This document shows positions 12,601-25,677 of a DNA stretch of 64,000 bases, in pieces. This DNA is from Perkinsus olseni (Eukaryota > Perkinsozoa > Perkinsida). Numbering within the stretch: position 1 is the stretch's first letter; each line of letters begins with the position of its first letter. The stretch is from assembly GCA_013115125.1 (NCBI GenBank), contig JABANN010000119.1, positions 1 to 64,000 of the forward strand, in the 5' to 3' direction. The notes under the pieces were generated by a model. That model saw only the letters and a program-made list of their open reading frames with translations. It had not been told where the DNA came from and did not search any database. The position numbers were made by a program, and so were the translations under genes.

Positions 12601-15600
12601 AGAGATTCTCACATGGCGAAGCTGCTCAAGCATATGCGATGCTTCTTGCAGCTCTATGAACTGTTGTAGCATCGGCAGGACGTCTCTACTCTGGTCCATA
12701 CCAATCGAGAATGGCATCGTCGGCGCCCGAGTGCGGCTGCTACAGGCACTAAGACAACCGCCAACTCCTGAGGAAGAGCACGGTCCAGAAGGCAACAACA
12801 TGGGCATCGAAGCAGCAGCCCCTCTGCTTACTGCCGATCCACATATTGAGGAGCTGATTCCAAACTCGCTGGCTGGTCTGCTCTACATCCAGTAGCATCT
12901 CACTCTTCTTCTTTTGACTGTCCGGGCCCGCTACATTGTCGTATTGGCTATGGGCGAAATAAGCGGAGCGAAGCTTCATTTGCGGGTAGCTCGACCAGTC
13001 ATACTTCCCGACGCTCTCTTGGATCGTCTTCCAGTCCTGTGTTCTTGACGCCATCTCCAACTCTAGCAATGGACGGTCCCCGAATATACAGGACTCCTCT
13101 CCTTTGCCATTAATATTCCACCATGTGAGCTCCTTCGAGCACGACTCCCAAACAGAGCAAGCAGCCTTAACCGTTTCATCGTCTACCCGAGTTTGGCCAG
13201 GGTAATGCTGCTGCTGAGACAGCCAGGACTCTATAAGGCTCTGAGCATCTACCCACCGTCCGTGTAGGGCCAGAGTGTCGGCTTGGACCACCGCGTCTTC
13301 AACTCCCATTGCTCGTCGGGCCCAGACCTTTGTCTCGGCGTCCCCAGTACGGCGGCAAAGGTCCAGTACAGCCCACCAGGATTCCATCGCGGGCATGTCA
13401 TCATTCCCAACTGCCATTTGCCGTAGAGCCTCCGACGCCAGAGACCAGCAGCGGTGATCACAAGCACACTGTATAAGTATGATGGGATCTATTCCCTCGC
13501 AGCCCTCACAACGATTGAGGCCTGCTAGGAGGGTCTGAGGTACGCTTGGACTCAACGCACTCTGACGACCGATTAACGTCACTTCTCGGAGTAGGTACTG
13601 GCAGGCTCGGACCGCTCTGTTCGAGGCTAGCTGAGGGAAGAGCTGAATCCAGAGCTCGTGTGCTACATCCGCTGAGCCACTATAGGTTTCGTGGACTAGC
13701 ATCAGCCTCTCTCGAGGGCCCGATATCTTCTCAAGTGCTTCCTTGATCTCCGACGGCCACATTGCGGTGTCGTTAAGGCTTTGGCTTGTAGACTCCAGTA
13801 GCTCGCACGGGAGGAGCACCAAATCAAGGAGAGCCGGTATGAAGTAGCGATCGCTAACACATTCCCAGTTAAGCCTCGACAAAGCCCATACCAGCCGATC
13901 ATCGATCTTCGACTTAGCCGACCCTGGCATGTAGTTCTCGAAGATACTCTCAATGCAGCGCTTGCGTACATCTAGATCCCAACTAGTGCACCCGATAAGA
14001 AGACTCGACATTGCCATCTCCGCAGCTTCAATCTCGAGGTCCCCTGGACCCACCGTCCGTCTCAAGTACTCGCACAGAGGACATACAAGCTCCGTTACGA
14101 TCAGCCTGTATAAGAGCGATCTGGAGGCTACTGGCCACATGCCTCTGGCACTGGGCTCACCGTTGCGACCGGAAACCAGACCCGTGGTTGCTGGGGTTGG
14201 TAGACCAGCCTGCGGGATGAAGTTATAAAGTCTCTCGGACGTTACTTGATCACATGCCCGCAGGGTCTGCATTCCATCAGCAGCCCGAGCAATCCGCAGG
14301 AGAGAGTCCAAGCCGTCCTCAAGCACAGCTTCTTCTCGGTGAGTTTCCCACAGACCAATGAAGGATCCGGGGTGAGTATCTCGGAGCCACTTGCCAAACT
14401 TGGACAGCCCTCCAGAGCTGGTCTCGTCCGATAGAAGCAACGGATCCTCAGTGATAAAGGCCTCACCCATGATGCAACGCTTGAAGGATTGGAAGCAGAA
14501 GACCAAGAGGGGTACGACAACCAGGGGTTGGAGGACAGCTGGTACGCCGTAAGTTTGCATGGTGGCGCTGTGACTGGCTGATGATGGCAAGATGTGGTAC
14601 GACTGCAGCACGTTCACCACGGACCCGCTCGCTCCTTGAGCATCCTGGGCCAGTGTAACCAGCGGGCTTAATACTTCGAGAGTGAAGACCAGTAGAGCTT
14701 GGAACTCGTGGTGCTCAGGAGTCGGTATTTGTGATGGCATCTGAGGCGATGGCTGCCCCTCTGTAGTAGGGGGGTGACTATCAGCTGTAGTCCCTGGGCG
14801 AGGTAGGCCAAGCAGTACCAGACTGTAGAGGCGAACAGCCCGGGCCAATGCATTGGGGAGGGCTTCGATCTGAGCCAACCAACCACTTCCAGCATATGAG
14901 TGTACCAACTTCGAAGGGTCCACACCCATGTCAAGGTCATCAGGGCTGTCGTCCATCGCCATCGTCCGACCGAGTTGGACCGATAGACGGTCCTTCGCCT
15001 CCTGCAGCAGGAGCTGATGGATAGCCTTCGGTGCAATGACGGTGACCAATTCGAACACCCCTGCCTTGGCGGCCCGCCGGAGACCCTTTCGGAAACACTC
15101 AAGCCAGGCCACTGCAACTTCGGGCTCTACTGATGTTAGGAGGGCCTCGAAAGCCTTTGTCCCAGCAGTAGGAGTTACGCAGTAGCGCTGCGGTGCGGAG
15201 CCAGAGAGGGTCGTAGGATTGTAGGCCGCGACCCCTTTGCTCTTGTGCTTGGCAAGGACAGCTAGTGCGGAGGCGATACCATCAGCGAGCGTCATGTAGA
15301 AGGGAACGATGACCTCTCCATCAACGCTCTGGCCGTCGACAAGCGTGCTCTGATACGCATGCCGGCAGGAGGTCGGACTGCCGCGGGGGTTCCCTGACGT
15401 CTTGCAACGCTCCATCACAGCCTCCGGAGGCAGAGGACAGGGCAGACGCGGTATAATTATCCGCAGTAAAGAGGATAGCTCAGTGGCTATCGACCTCTCT
15501 GTGGTGATGAGAGCCATGCTGAGGCACTGGTGACAGAAGTCGACAAGTTTTGAAGAGTCCTTCGCAGCACCCGGGGCCATCACACTGATGAGCCGGATAG

Positions 15601-18600
15601 AGGTGATGAGTATCCTGTTATAGCGATTGAGCTCCTCACGGAAGCTGAGCCCGGCAGCATTAGTCGGACCACCGTCCAGCGAACCACCGTTGGTCGGGGC
15701 GGTGAATGTCTTCATAATGAGGGACTGGGCGGCAAGTCTAGAAATGGCGGTATCCAAGGTCACACCCCCAACCTTGGAGGGACCAGCATTGATCTCTAGG
15801 AACCTCTGAACGCACGTGTTGGTCAGCTGGCTTGCAGACGCCCCAAGATGGGTAGCTGTACCGAGGAGATGAGGGGCTGATGCCATGGGAGGCATGGCGG
15901 GATTACCACCTGGTTGTGTGGGGTTCTCACATACCGAGCCCAATGGGCAGTCAGGGTAAGCCGAGACAGTGCCGGTCTTACGCTGGGTAGTGACTATGTG
16001 ATCTGGAGAAGCCCTAGCAATATTGTACTCGCTCAAAGGGTCCTCGAATGCTGAGGTCGAATGAGCTGTGGAGACCGCCATGTGGAAGTAGAACTCGGCG
16101 AGGTAGGACAAAGCTGAGTCGTCCCCTACAGTCACATCCGACTTCAACAGCATGCCCAGCAAACAGTCGGCGATGTCAAGAGAGAAGCGACGACAGTTGA
16201 GATCGTGTTCGCTCAGCTTAGTCGGCTCGAACTCCATCGCTGCCCCAAACCGCCACATAGTGCATAGAGCTGGTTGAAGCAGATCGTTGACGAACTCTGC
16301 GAAGTCCTCCTTACACGCTATCACAGCCTTCCATCCCAGTATCGAGGCCGCTGAATCATTGTCATCGCTCATTACCAACTCCAATATACTCTTACGCCAG
16401 TCAGGTGCCGATGGTTTGGAACCAGCCGGAGAGGGATCTGGACTGCCTAGATGCCGAGGCAGGGACCTCAAGAAGCGATCCAGTGGTTGGTTCAATAGTA
16501 GAGGTAGCTGAGCTCGCAGCTTCCCCTTCGACGAGCTGACCGAGTTGACCATGTGGTCGCGGAGGGCGTCGAGGATAGTTCGACACGCCGTCGCCGAATT
16601 CGCTTGCTCGGTGTGATTGAGTAGCTCAACGAGGGCAGTGAAGCTCCATTTGGCCTCACTGACAGCCTTCGAGGTTTGGATAACATTAAGACAAGCGCTG
16701 ATGAGAGACGCTCTCAGCGGTTCGACATTGACAGCCTTCGACTCCACAGGGCCCTCGAGTGACACGAAGGATAGACCTAACCGAATAGCAGCCACCTTCA
16801 ACGACTCCGACTTGACATGGTCTCCCTCGAACAGCTTAGCCGTAACCTCATCCAGATCAAGGGCTTCGAGGACATCAACGGTGATGAGCGGCAGAAGACA
16901 GTCCAGGAGCGTGAGAGTGAAGGCAACCCGAGTATTATCATCCACGAAGCACTCCAACCATGCATTTACTAGCGTGACCCTCTCCTCCAGCGACCACCTA
17001 GCCGGATCACACAGACCCGAGCCAGCAGGGCTCGTGTCCCACACCTTGCTCTCTACGCTAAGCAAGCTGCATAGCTGCAGTAGCACTTCGACCCTCATCG
17101 CATCACCCGTTGGCACCTTTGACGAGCGTAGGAACGCCACATAGCAGGCGGCCAGATCGCTCGTTACAGTGGTGTTAATCAACGTAGACGCGAAGGGTAT
17201 ATGAGCCGTCTGTTTGGATCTGGCATCGCCAATCTTGCCAAGGCTCACCAAGATCTTCATCAAGGAGGGGCCGTCGCCGAGGGCATAGCTAGTGATCAGG
17301 AAGTCGTCGTCAGCTGCACTCACGCCTGCCGCCAGCTTCACTGCTGATGTGGCTACGCTCAACTGCAGGGGTGTGAGCGCCTCAACAGTACTGCAGTCCT
17401 CAGGGATACCAACGGCCTTGAATGCTGATGTAATTGCAGCAGGCACGCATTGCTCCAGACTGTCGATCAGCGACCTCCACCTCGAGGGCTTAGCATATGC
17501 CTTGGCCAGCAACGCCTCCACGTAGGAGATAAGAGCGCTCGTGCTGCTGCTCAGTGGCCTATCCGCCGGCGAATCAGACGGCGTCTGTTTAGGACTTGGC
17601 GTTTGAGACTGCGACGAGAGGATGATCCTGACGATATACCGGGAGGCAGGATCGGCCCAGTCATTGAGAACGTCCAGCAGCACCTCGCTGAGGGGGTCGA
17701 ATAACAGGGACTCTTGATTGGTCATATGCGGTAGTCCGCTGTTGAGCAGTCTTATGACCACGGGAAGAATCTTGGTCATAGTCGAGGTGACCTCAACCTC
17801 ATCCTCGGGCTTCACCACAGCTGACAGAGCTCGGAGGAGGACAGCGCACTCCACCAGATCAGCTCGGCACAAACCACTCTGACACGCCAATGATGTACCC
17901 CCAGCCGCAGTGTTCGCCGCGGCTTCAAGAGAAGACGGCCCTCGGAACAGCCAGGTGCCTCCACCCGGCGCTGCGGGAGCATCAGAGCCCAGGCTTCCTC
18001 CGACCGTTCGAGTCAGTGAACCACATATCACATCAAGACGGCCTACCAAAGAGTCGCGCGCCCAGGAGGATACCTGATTGCCCGTGTCCTTATTGCTCAT
18101 GACCACCGCAATGACACGGCAGAACTGCTTCGTGACCATCGCCAAATTTTTCCACCGCCACTGAATCTGGACCTTAAGCATGTCGAGAAGCGACCGGAGC
18201 AGCGGGTTCAAGACCGATCTCGAGAGAGACGCTGAGAGGGAGATGGACGCTCTTTCTGAGACCACTTGCAAGGCGTAGAAGGCAGCATCAATAACCGGAG
18301 GATTCGGCTGCTCAATGACAAGTAACCTGCGTAGCATCCACATGGTGATCCATTCCCTCAGACAACATCGGTGAGGTCTCCCTTGGGGCTTAGGCAAAGT
18401 GTCTGCAGCAACCGTCGGCGCAGCTGTTTGTAAGGAGGCGTCCAGCGAGCATAGTCCCGACTGCCCAACGAGGCCTTTGAGAGCAGGGTTGATGAGCAGC
18501 AGCTTGGCAGCGCGGATGGCAAGCACCATGACGTGGGTCTGCTCGAGGTCATCGAACACCGGAGATACACGCGCCTTAGCTTCCATCGCCTTCTCCAGCT

Positions 18601-21600
18601 GAAGGGGCGCCGCGGGCAAGTTAGCATCATCAAGCCTTCGGAGAATGTCCAAGAAATCGCCCGGAATCCATTTCGTTAAGACTTTAGCGAAAGGGGGATT
18701 CTGGCAAGCAAGTACAGTACAAAGTCCCTGTAAGATTCTCTGATCATCACCTTGCGACTTGCCAGGGTCGCCAGCGGTGAAGATCCCAGAAAGGCTATCA
18801 CTGGTGGAGAGGACGTCAGAGAGCTCCTGCCCAACTTTGCCTGCATACTTGGCAAGTGCAGCCTCGGCAAGAGGGTCCTCAGTGCACGGGTTGAGCAGAG
18901 ATGAGACCATAACCTCTACTAATGCCGGTGACTCCTCATCAACCCGATGTAGACAGGCATCGACCATACTCTCACTCAGCTTGCGTGCATCGAGCCACTC
19001 TGTGCTCCCTCCAGTTCCACGCACTGCATTGGCGTTCAGATCAAAGGCGGCTTCCATGGCCTTGACAACGAAGTCCTCAGTGACACCCTCGCTATCTTCA
19101 TGCAAAGCCTCCAATACTATCCTTCCCGCGCTGCACTTCCTCGAACAGGCCATAGAGCTCACGACACGATCAAGAGCCATGTCCAAGACCATCGCCTTGG
19201 TAACGGCATTATGGTCAGTCATGGACCTGATGCACCCCAAGATGGTATCCGATATCCTGCTAAAGGCAGGGTGATTGTCAGCCAAGTCTAGCAGAGAAGA
19301 GATAAGTTGTTTCGCTTGAGGAACTCCACGGCCAGTGATCGTTGTTATCGCCGTACGTAAGCACACTTCAGCAGAGTTAGCAACATCCTCAGGAAGAGAA
19401 CAGATCTTGCAGACGACGACGCTCAAGACCAAGCCCTCTATGCAGCGCTTCAATTGCCAGTTGCTTATCGGAGCGGCACCTTCCTCGCCGTAGAGGTCCG
19501 AGTTCGCGGCCATCGTCTGGCATAGGAAAACGGCCAAAGTGAGCTTGCGTTTGGGAGGGGGAGCGGGGTCTTCATAAATTGTAGTCAGCGGTGTGCCATC
19601 ACTCCTCATCCACTTCTTCACCTGCACTGCATGGGCTCGCAGTAGACCAATTGCTACCTCCGAGGCAGCTTCCATCGGCATCGAGACCTCAGACGCTCCG
19701 TCATGGCCTTGCCCAGTCTTGATGGTAAAGTAAAGCTGAAGTTGCTCCTCGCCTCCGCCCACCTCACCGAGGGAGGGCTGCGGACGCATCTCACAGGTGA
19801 CACCATCCGCCAGCAAAAGAACGTGCGAGCGGGTACCAAGCTTCCCAAACGCCTTGAAGGCCCTTATCGCCATTGCCTGGGAGTGGTGCTGAGTATGGAC
19901 CACCTCTCCACAGGGTGGCATCGTAAGCTTCATCAGCGCTGAGAGTACAGAACTCGGAGAAGTACCTCCGATGCCCCGCCACGAGCTAGTCGAGGCGTTC
20001 CCCTCCGCGATGAATGCCGGGTGAGATATATCGTGATGGAGCTCAAGACAATGGTCCAAGAACGTCAATGCCTGGACAGTGAGCTCTGGGCCGTGCGGGG
20101 ACTTGGTCGAGTCCGTCACATCAAACCGACTATAATCATGCTCAAGTGCCTTCGTCAAAATAGGGACAAGCTTGTTGAGCCTTGCTGCGAGATGGGAGTT
20201 GAAATCAACGGGTATCGATAGGGCGATCTCCAGCAGGCCGGAGCGACACCATTCAGGCAGAGAGTTCTCAGGAACAGCCGTGAGCTGCGTGACGTAGTCT
20301 ATGATAGGGTCAACAAGTTCCTGCAGTTCCGGTATGTCGTAGAGGTTACCCCCTTTAGTGATGGCCCGGAACGCAGTCTTGACGATCCCAACCACATTGT
20401 TGGGCTCGCCGGCCAGAGTTGACTGAGCCAATTGGAGGCACTCAGTGACGATATCGATTATTTGCGAGGACATGGTCGGCCCTCCACTGACCGAGAAGTG
20501 CGCCACGCACTTCATAACCCACTTGTAGAGTCGTAGAAGGACACTGCCGCTGTCGAAGGTGAAGCAGGCATTGGGCATACCGTCACAGTTCTCCCTCAAA
20601 CCATAGAACTTCACGCATTGGATGTAGGGGTCGTTAGGATCGTTACCTGCCTGGTACGCCAACTCACAGGGCTGGGCGAGGACATCGCCCCCGAGAAGCT
20701 TCCCAAAGGGATCACGGAAGGCCTCGAAGCGGTCCAGCCTCGCCTGCCCAACAGAATCCTGTTGGGCCTCTTCTTTACCGGACTGGCCGTCGAGGACTTT
20801 GTCCACAACTTGGTACCGAGGGTTAAACCATTCCCGAGGTATACCACGGTCCATCGCCTCGGGCTCCTTCTCGTTGAAGGCGAAGATCTCCTCCATGCGA
20901 TGCACGGACAAGGCCACGAGAACTTCCGTAAAAGCAGGGCTAGTGTAAGACTGGGACATGAACTGCTGAGTGAGGACTAAGGCGATGTTGTTGACAGAGA
21001 CGACCCGCAGGAGCCAGCTGAAGCGGTAGGCGAACAAGTCGGTGAAGGAGGCCTTGCTGAGGTGCTGGAAGACGCCACCAAAAGCATCCAGTAGGGCCTG
21101 CTCCTCAGCGTTGCTGCTCTGGACCATCATCCCGAACATCCCTTCAGCCGTGAATGCCTTTTGATCACCCATCTTCAGTAGACTATCCGCCCCCGGCTTC
21201 CTAGCATGCAGACTCATAGACGTCGCCAAGTGCTGCAGTGACGTCGCTGTCGCCACCAGATGGCACAACTTCATACCCCCAACGAGGTACCTGTCGAGCA
21301 TGTCCAGGCACTCTCTGGACCGTGCTACACTAGGAGGGCACTTGTTGGCCATGGACCATTGGATGGGCTTCGACAGACTGATAAGAGCTCTCGCCAGCTC
21401 CCTCAGCTGCCCCACTCCAGTGACTATCGTCGCCAGGGGAATCACAGGCAGTGGACCAGTAGTACCACACCTCACATTCAACGCGACAGCGATCTCCGTA
21501 CTCCCAGCTGCACAAGCTGCCCAGTCGCATTGGGGAGCCATTAGCCTTGCTACCTTCGAGATAGCCCAGGCGCTGTTGACTGTGTGCCGAGCTCTATCAG

Positions 21601-23419
21601 CCCACCGTAGCAGCACTGGAGGAACTTGAGACTTCTTCTCAACATCTTCGTCGTCCACGAGATAAATACCTTCACCAGCCAAGACAATAGCATCGATCAG
21701 TCGATCGATTTCACCTGTGAGCCTCTCAAAACTCACTGTGACTGTTGCGAACAGTTTCAGCAGTATACCGTTGAATGCTGCACTTGAAGGGGACTGTGGC
21801 GTCTTACCCCGTCGATCGGGCATAGAGGCAGAACCTGGCGGCGTCCCTGGCTGTGGCCCACTCGGCTGCTCTGGCTGCTGTCCCTTAAGCTCATCGATAG
21901 GCTTATTAATAGTCTGATCGGCGAGGCTGAGCAGCAAACTTACCGATGCCGTCCGACTGGCGAAGGACCGAGTGTCGTCCAGGAGGTAGCCACAGAACAG
22001 ATTCACAGCCTTCGCCGTTTGCTGCATCGACAGCTTTGAGCGAAGAATCAGGAGCACATCAGACTGGATCGATAAGACCATAGCCCGTAGGTAGTCTCTA
22101 GCGGACAAGTCGATATCCTGGTGGACTCCACTCGAAGCTCCCGTCATCAACTGCTCGTCCAGTATCCCCTCCAACTTCTCTTCGAGCTCGGTTGCGCACT
22201 GCTGTCCCTCGAGTACCAGGAACCTCTTGAAGAGGCCCAACAGATCCCATCGGTAGCTCAAAGCATCGGTCATACCACGAGGGCCCTCCGGTCTGGACAG
22301 GAGGAAGGCAAAGCTGCCAACAAGCCTGCCAGGGCACCCAGGGAAGTCGCAGTGCATCCAACTCCTGGCAGCGGACGCCTCAGCCGACTTCGCAGTTGCA
22401 GCAGCCGTCCTCTCGTTATTCGCCACGATAAAGGAAGCTGCTCTGTAATGGGCAAGGGCCAGTATATCACTAGCTGCTTTCACACACTCCAGAGTCGATC
22501 CGCTGAGCATCCTCGCCAAGTCCACCCTACCAAAGTTAAGCACACTCGATAGGGCCTCAGCACACTTCTTTGCAGATTGCTTCATATTAGTGGGGTCCTC
22601 GGCAATGCCGTTGGCGATGTCGAAGATAACCTCGATTATCGGCACCACCTGGGATATCAGGTCCAATGCGTCGAAGAGGACCCTCCCTGAGACCTGCTGC
22701 CCCTGTGCCAGTGCAGGGACAGTCGCCAAAACAGTCGTCAGATGGCCAATAAGCATACTCAGCTGCTCCATAGGGACACCGATCGGGAGCCCTGTAGATG
22801 ATGATGCTTGCCGGTTGAGCAGGGCAGTGAGTATCGTCGCCTGACCCTGAACCGCCATCGCCCCGATGCCTCTATAGGAACGAAGGCCTTCTTCAGGCAA
22901 GCGACCATTGGAGCCGCTATAAGCCGACCTCGTGATCTCCCCCACCGACAGCGCGATGGTCTCCGAGAAGGTCTTGAACAAGGCCGTCAGAACGTCCAAC
23001 TGCTCCTTGCCCTCAACTCGATACAGCACCGTCATGCTCGCTTGAAGGCTCTGCCTCCTAGTCTCTATAGGTGACACCAACTTCCCCTGATTGGACCGAT
23101 CCACGTACTCTCTCAATAGAGGTACTGTGTGATTATAGAAAGCCGATTTCTGCTCCTCAGTGAGGAGGCCGTTGTCTGCACCATACATGTTTGAAATTGA
23201 AATGACACGTTCCCCAATACTCTTTTCCAACCCCTCTACAGTACTCTTCTCACTCGTCAGCCCACCAGTCAATAGGGCGGTCTCACTCCGAGCACGAGCG
23301 CTGTTCAGCTCCACCATGAGAGACCGCAGTTTGCTGGTCTCCTGCGCCAGACCGCTCTTATACTGCTCATCCACCGCCGACGAGGATGATGACGGTGATG
23401 CACTCGGTGACGGTAACAT
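9662..23419 (-). CDS. TRRAP: TRRAP/Tra1-like giant PIKK-family scaffold (pseudokinase)
   Basis: TRRAP/Tra1 is the activator-binding scaffold of SAGA and NuA4 acetyltransferase complexes. Seven exons splice in phase to about 4,475 codons: 23419-12832, 12767-12613, 12560-12355, 12306-10522, 10475-10213, 10152-9936 and 9875-9662. The long N-terminus is helical HEAT-like repeat. A segment around residues 420-500 (SMQQTAKAVNLFCGYLLDD) matches the TRRAP N-terminal solenoid. The FAT region includes LPMLQQFIELQEASHML and the Tra1-specific LQIWRNRVP with IFTWRQ. An FRB-like HWRPHLEVPWL follows, then a PI3K-like lobe with LHPIPFRFTRG. The protein ends DWLPWL, a FATC signature. No catalytic DRHxxN or DFG motif is seen, as expected for a non-kinase member. 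ATG 23419 is the first in-frame ATG. It is longer than human TRRAP, mainly in Ser-rich HEAT insertions. Confidence 0.93.
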
Positions 23420-23602
23420 ATTCAAAAGATGGCCTTGGGACTTGTGAATGTCTACCCCAAGGCCTCAACGTCTAAATGCCATCATCAGGTCCCCAGAGCC
23501 CCCCATCAGTCAACAATCAGCTGATCTGCACGGAAACACTCATAGCCGTACTCATGGCCCGATATCACTTATACGTCGTCTGACGTCTGAAGTAGCGGCT
23601 TC

Positions 23603-23609
23603 TATAAAT
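23603..23609 (+). promoter_or_regulatory. Candidate TATA-like element
   Basis: TATAAAT lies 154 bp upstream of the plus-strand gene start at 23763, inside the 343-bp gap to the divergent TRRAP start. The gap may act as a shared promoter. The motif alone is weak evidence. Confidence 0.25.
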
Positions 23610-23762
23610 TGTCTTGTTATTGTGTTTAACAGACATGTAGACCTGCCCCTTCTTCGCCCTCGCCCAATAGAACACTTGCATGGGCACAGTCTTAACTCTC
23701 CAGTCAGCCTTCATCAAGTCCCGCCTCGTCTCCTGTCAGCGAGCCAACAGTCCAAGCCCCAC

Positions 23763-24153
23763 ATGGACACCAGCTCCACTCACGTTCCGTCCCAGTCTAG
23801 TGTAGTACAACTCCGCTGGCTGAGCAACCAAGCCTCCAACCTCCTCGACGCTATTACCGCTCATTCTAGCTGTCACGCCACTGAGGAACCCCAACTCGCT
23901 GGAGAACTCCGAGCCGGTCGAGCGGGCACGCTCGAAGTAGCCAGGGGCGCCTGAACAAACTGGTGCCACCTGCCGACAACAGCAATCTACGGGCAGCCGC
24001 CCCGAGGCCGAAGCTCCCACGGCGACAACTTTTGTTGACGAATCAGCATACAGCGGAGAAGCCTTCTTCGAGGTAGCAGTGCTACCATCTCTCAGGGAAA
24101 CTGGACGCGATGGAAGCTCCGAAAATGGTCAGAAGGAGTGCCAACCTTCGTAA
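23763..24153 (+). CDS. Small protein of unknown function
   Basis: ATG 23763 begins MDTSSTHVPSQSSVVQL. One 46-nt intron (23937-23982) joins two phase-0 exons into 114 residues, with stop TAA 24151-24153. The N-terminal half can form an amphipathic helix (LRWLSNQASNLLDAITAHSS). The C-terminal half is acidic and Ser/Glu rich. No family is recognised. An upstream ATG at 23448, only 28 bp from the TRRAP start, is open in the same frame and would add about 105 residues. I prefer 23763 because the upstream part has a composition unlike protein and contains the TATA-like element. Its 3' end overlaps the convergent minus-strand gene. Confidence 0.5.
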
Positions 24154-25677
24154 GAAAGTCGCAGGCTACGAGAGCTGCCATATGCCAGAACAATAGCGTG
24201 GACAGAGACGGACGTACAAAGGGATTCGACTTACATAGATGCTCGGCCTTGACACAGAGCTCATGACTATCAGGGTCAACTGCGAACTCGACGGGCTCAG
24301 GGGTGGTATGCTGTATACTCTTGAGCACTCTCAACTCCGAGGATACCAAAAACAACGACCCTGAAGGCGACCCCACATTAAACAAGCTCAGAAGAACAAT
24401 TGAGTCTGTGAGCTCGGCAGGAGGTCTGCAATGGCGGATGGAGGAGGGCGGCAACTACTCTGAGGCAAGCCGACACAAGCGAATCCACGATGCTCATACC
24501 GTCGACTCTAATGCCTTTTACAAATCCGCCAATCCAGACAATCGTCGCCGGCTCCCAATAATACCCGTTTCGCCCAACCGCGCCCGCCAAGTAATGGCAG
24601 GTCCTTTCCCCCGAGCAGCCTCCTGCCATTTCGTCTTCATCTCCTCAACCATGCTTTTCACTACACTGCTGTGGCGCCAGGGTAGATCACACACTACCAT
24701 CCTCAAGTCTTGCAGCAGCTCCTCTCGATAGAGCGGATCCATTCGTACCATAACTTCCGTAACCTCCTTTAATTTACCACAGTCCCCAACAATAACAGTT
24801 GCTTTGGACTCCCGCGCTGCTACCACGATATCCTCAGGGCTTTCTGCACTGAAATTCACCATGCCAGCGCCCGCTCGTTGAGCAGCCTGTAGATCCTCAA
24901 AGTCTGCACCAGCATCTCCGCTGCCGCAAACGAGCACGCAGTCTCTTTCGTTCAAGTCCAACAGAGCCACTGTGTTCCTTGCTCGGCTGTCCAGTTGGTG
25001 TCCCTCCAACGGACACTGTTTGCCAATATGATAGTAGCTTATAGACGGCAGATGAACTGGGCCGTGGTTGGGTAAATGATCAGAGCTCTCCACAGCCGGC
25101 ACCGACGAGATCAAACGATCCATCGGAAGCAAAGCCGCACCAAGGCTCCTGCAGAATTCTACCGTCTCCTTATTTGCTGTGTCGACGAGAATGGACCGCG
25201 TCCTGCTATCGGCTGCCATTTGCCTGAGAAAAATTCCATCACCAATGAACAGCTTCCCTCTCATTCTTTGGCCGGCGGGGTCAGCCTGGCGCCCTCCCAA
25301 CGTTGCTTCACAATTAACCCGAACGACAGCCGTCTCACTAATTGCATATTTCGTTCTAATTCCACCGAGAGATTTCACCAGCATACCGAGAGATCTTCAG
25401 GACACTGGAGAGCACCGCAGCTGACCTCTTTGCTACCTTGCACTCTCGCTATCACTGTATGGCAGCGGTACTACTGTACACTCCCGACCCCATAGGGCCC
25501 AGCGTGCGGTAATGGAGGATTCACAGGCACCTGGCAAATCTGGGTAATGGTTGTGGACTTCACAGTGAGTTTACCAGGTGGAAGCCAGAGCCCTACTCGG
25601 GTCTTCTTGATGCTCCGCAATGCTGCATGGAGAGTGCCGGCCGCGGAGCTGGACCGTTCGAAGGACCGACGAAGCAT
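24092..25677 (-). CDS. Possible Trm6/Gcd10-like tRNA methyltransferase subunit
   Basis: ATG 25677 opens an exon with KKTRVGLWLPPGKLTVKST, similar to the Trm6 N-terminal 'LPSGK' strand. The main exon (25384-24518) has VKSLGGIRTKYAI, then SYYHIGKQCPLEG and DSRARNTVALLDLNERD. A Rossmann-like unit follows: DCVLVCGSGDAG, ATVIVGDCGKLKEV and MVVCDLPWRHSS. A last exon near 24400-24240 reads LLSLFNVGSPSGSLFLVSSE. Known biology: Trm6 is the non-catalytic partner of Trm61 in tRNA m1A58 formation and keeps a degenerate methyltransferase fold. The order of elements fits, but identity is low. A stand-alone methyltransferase is the alternative. Exon borders at both ends are approximate. Confidence 0.4.

Noticed and set aside
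12749-23425. Many open frames of 60-180 codons on the plus strand opposite the TRRAP exon
   Set aside because: They are antisense shadows of a long conserved coding exon; none has a domain or a plausible start context.
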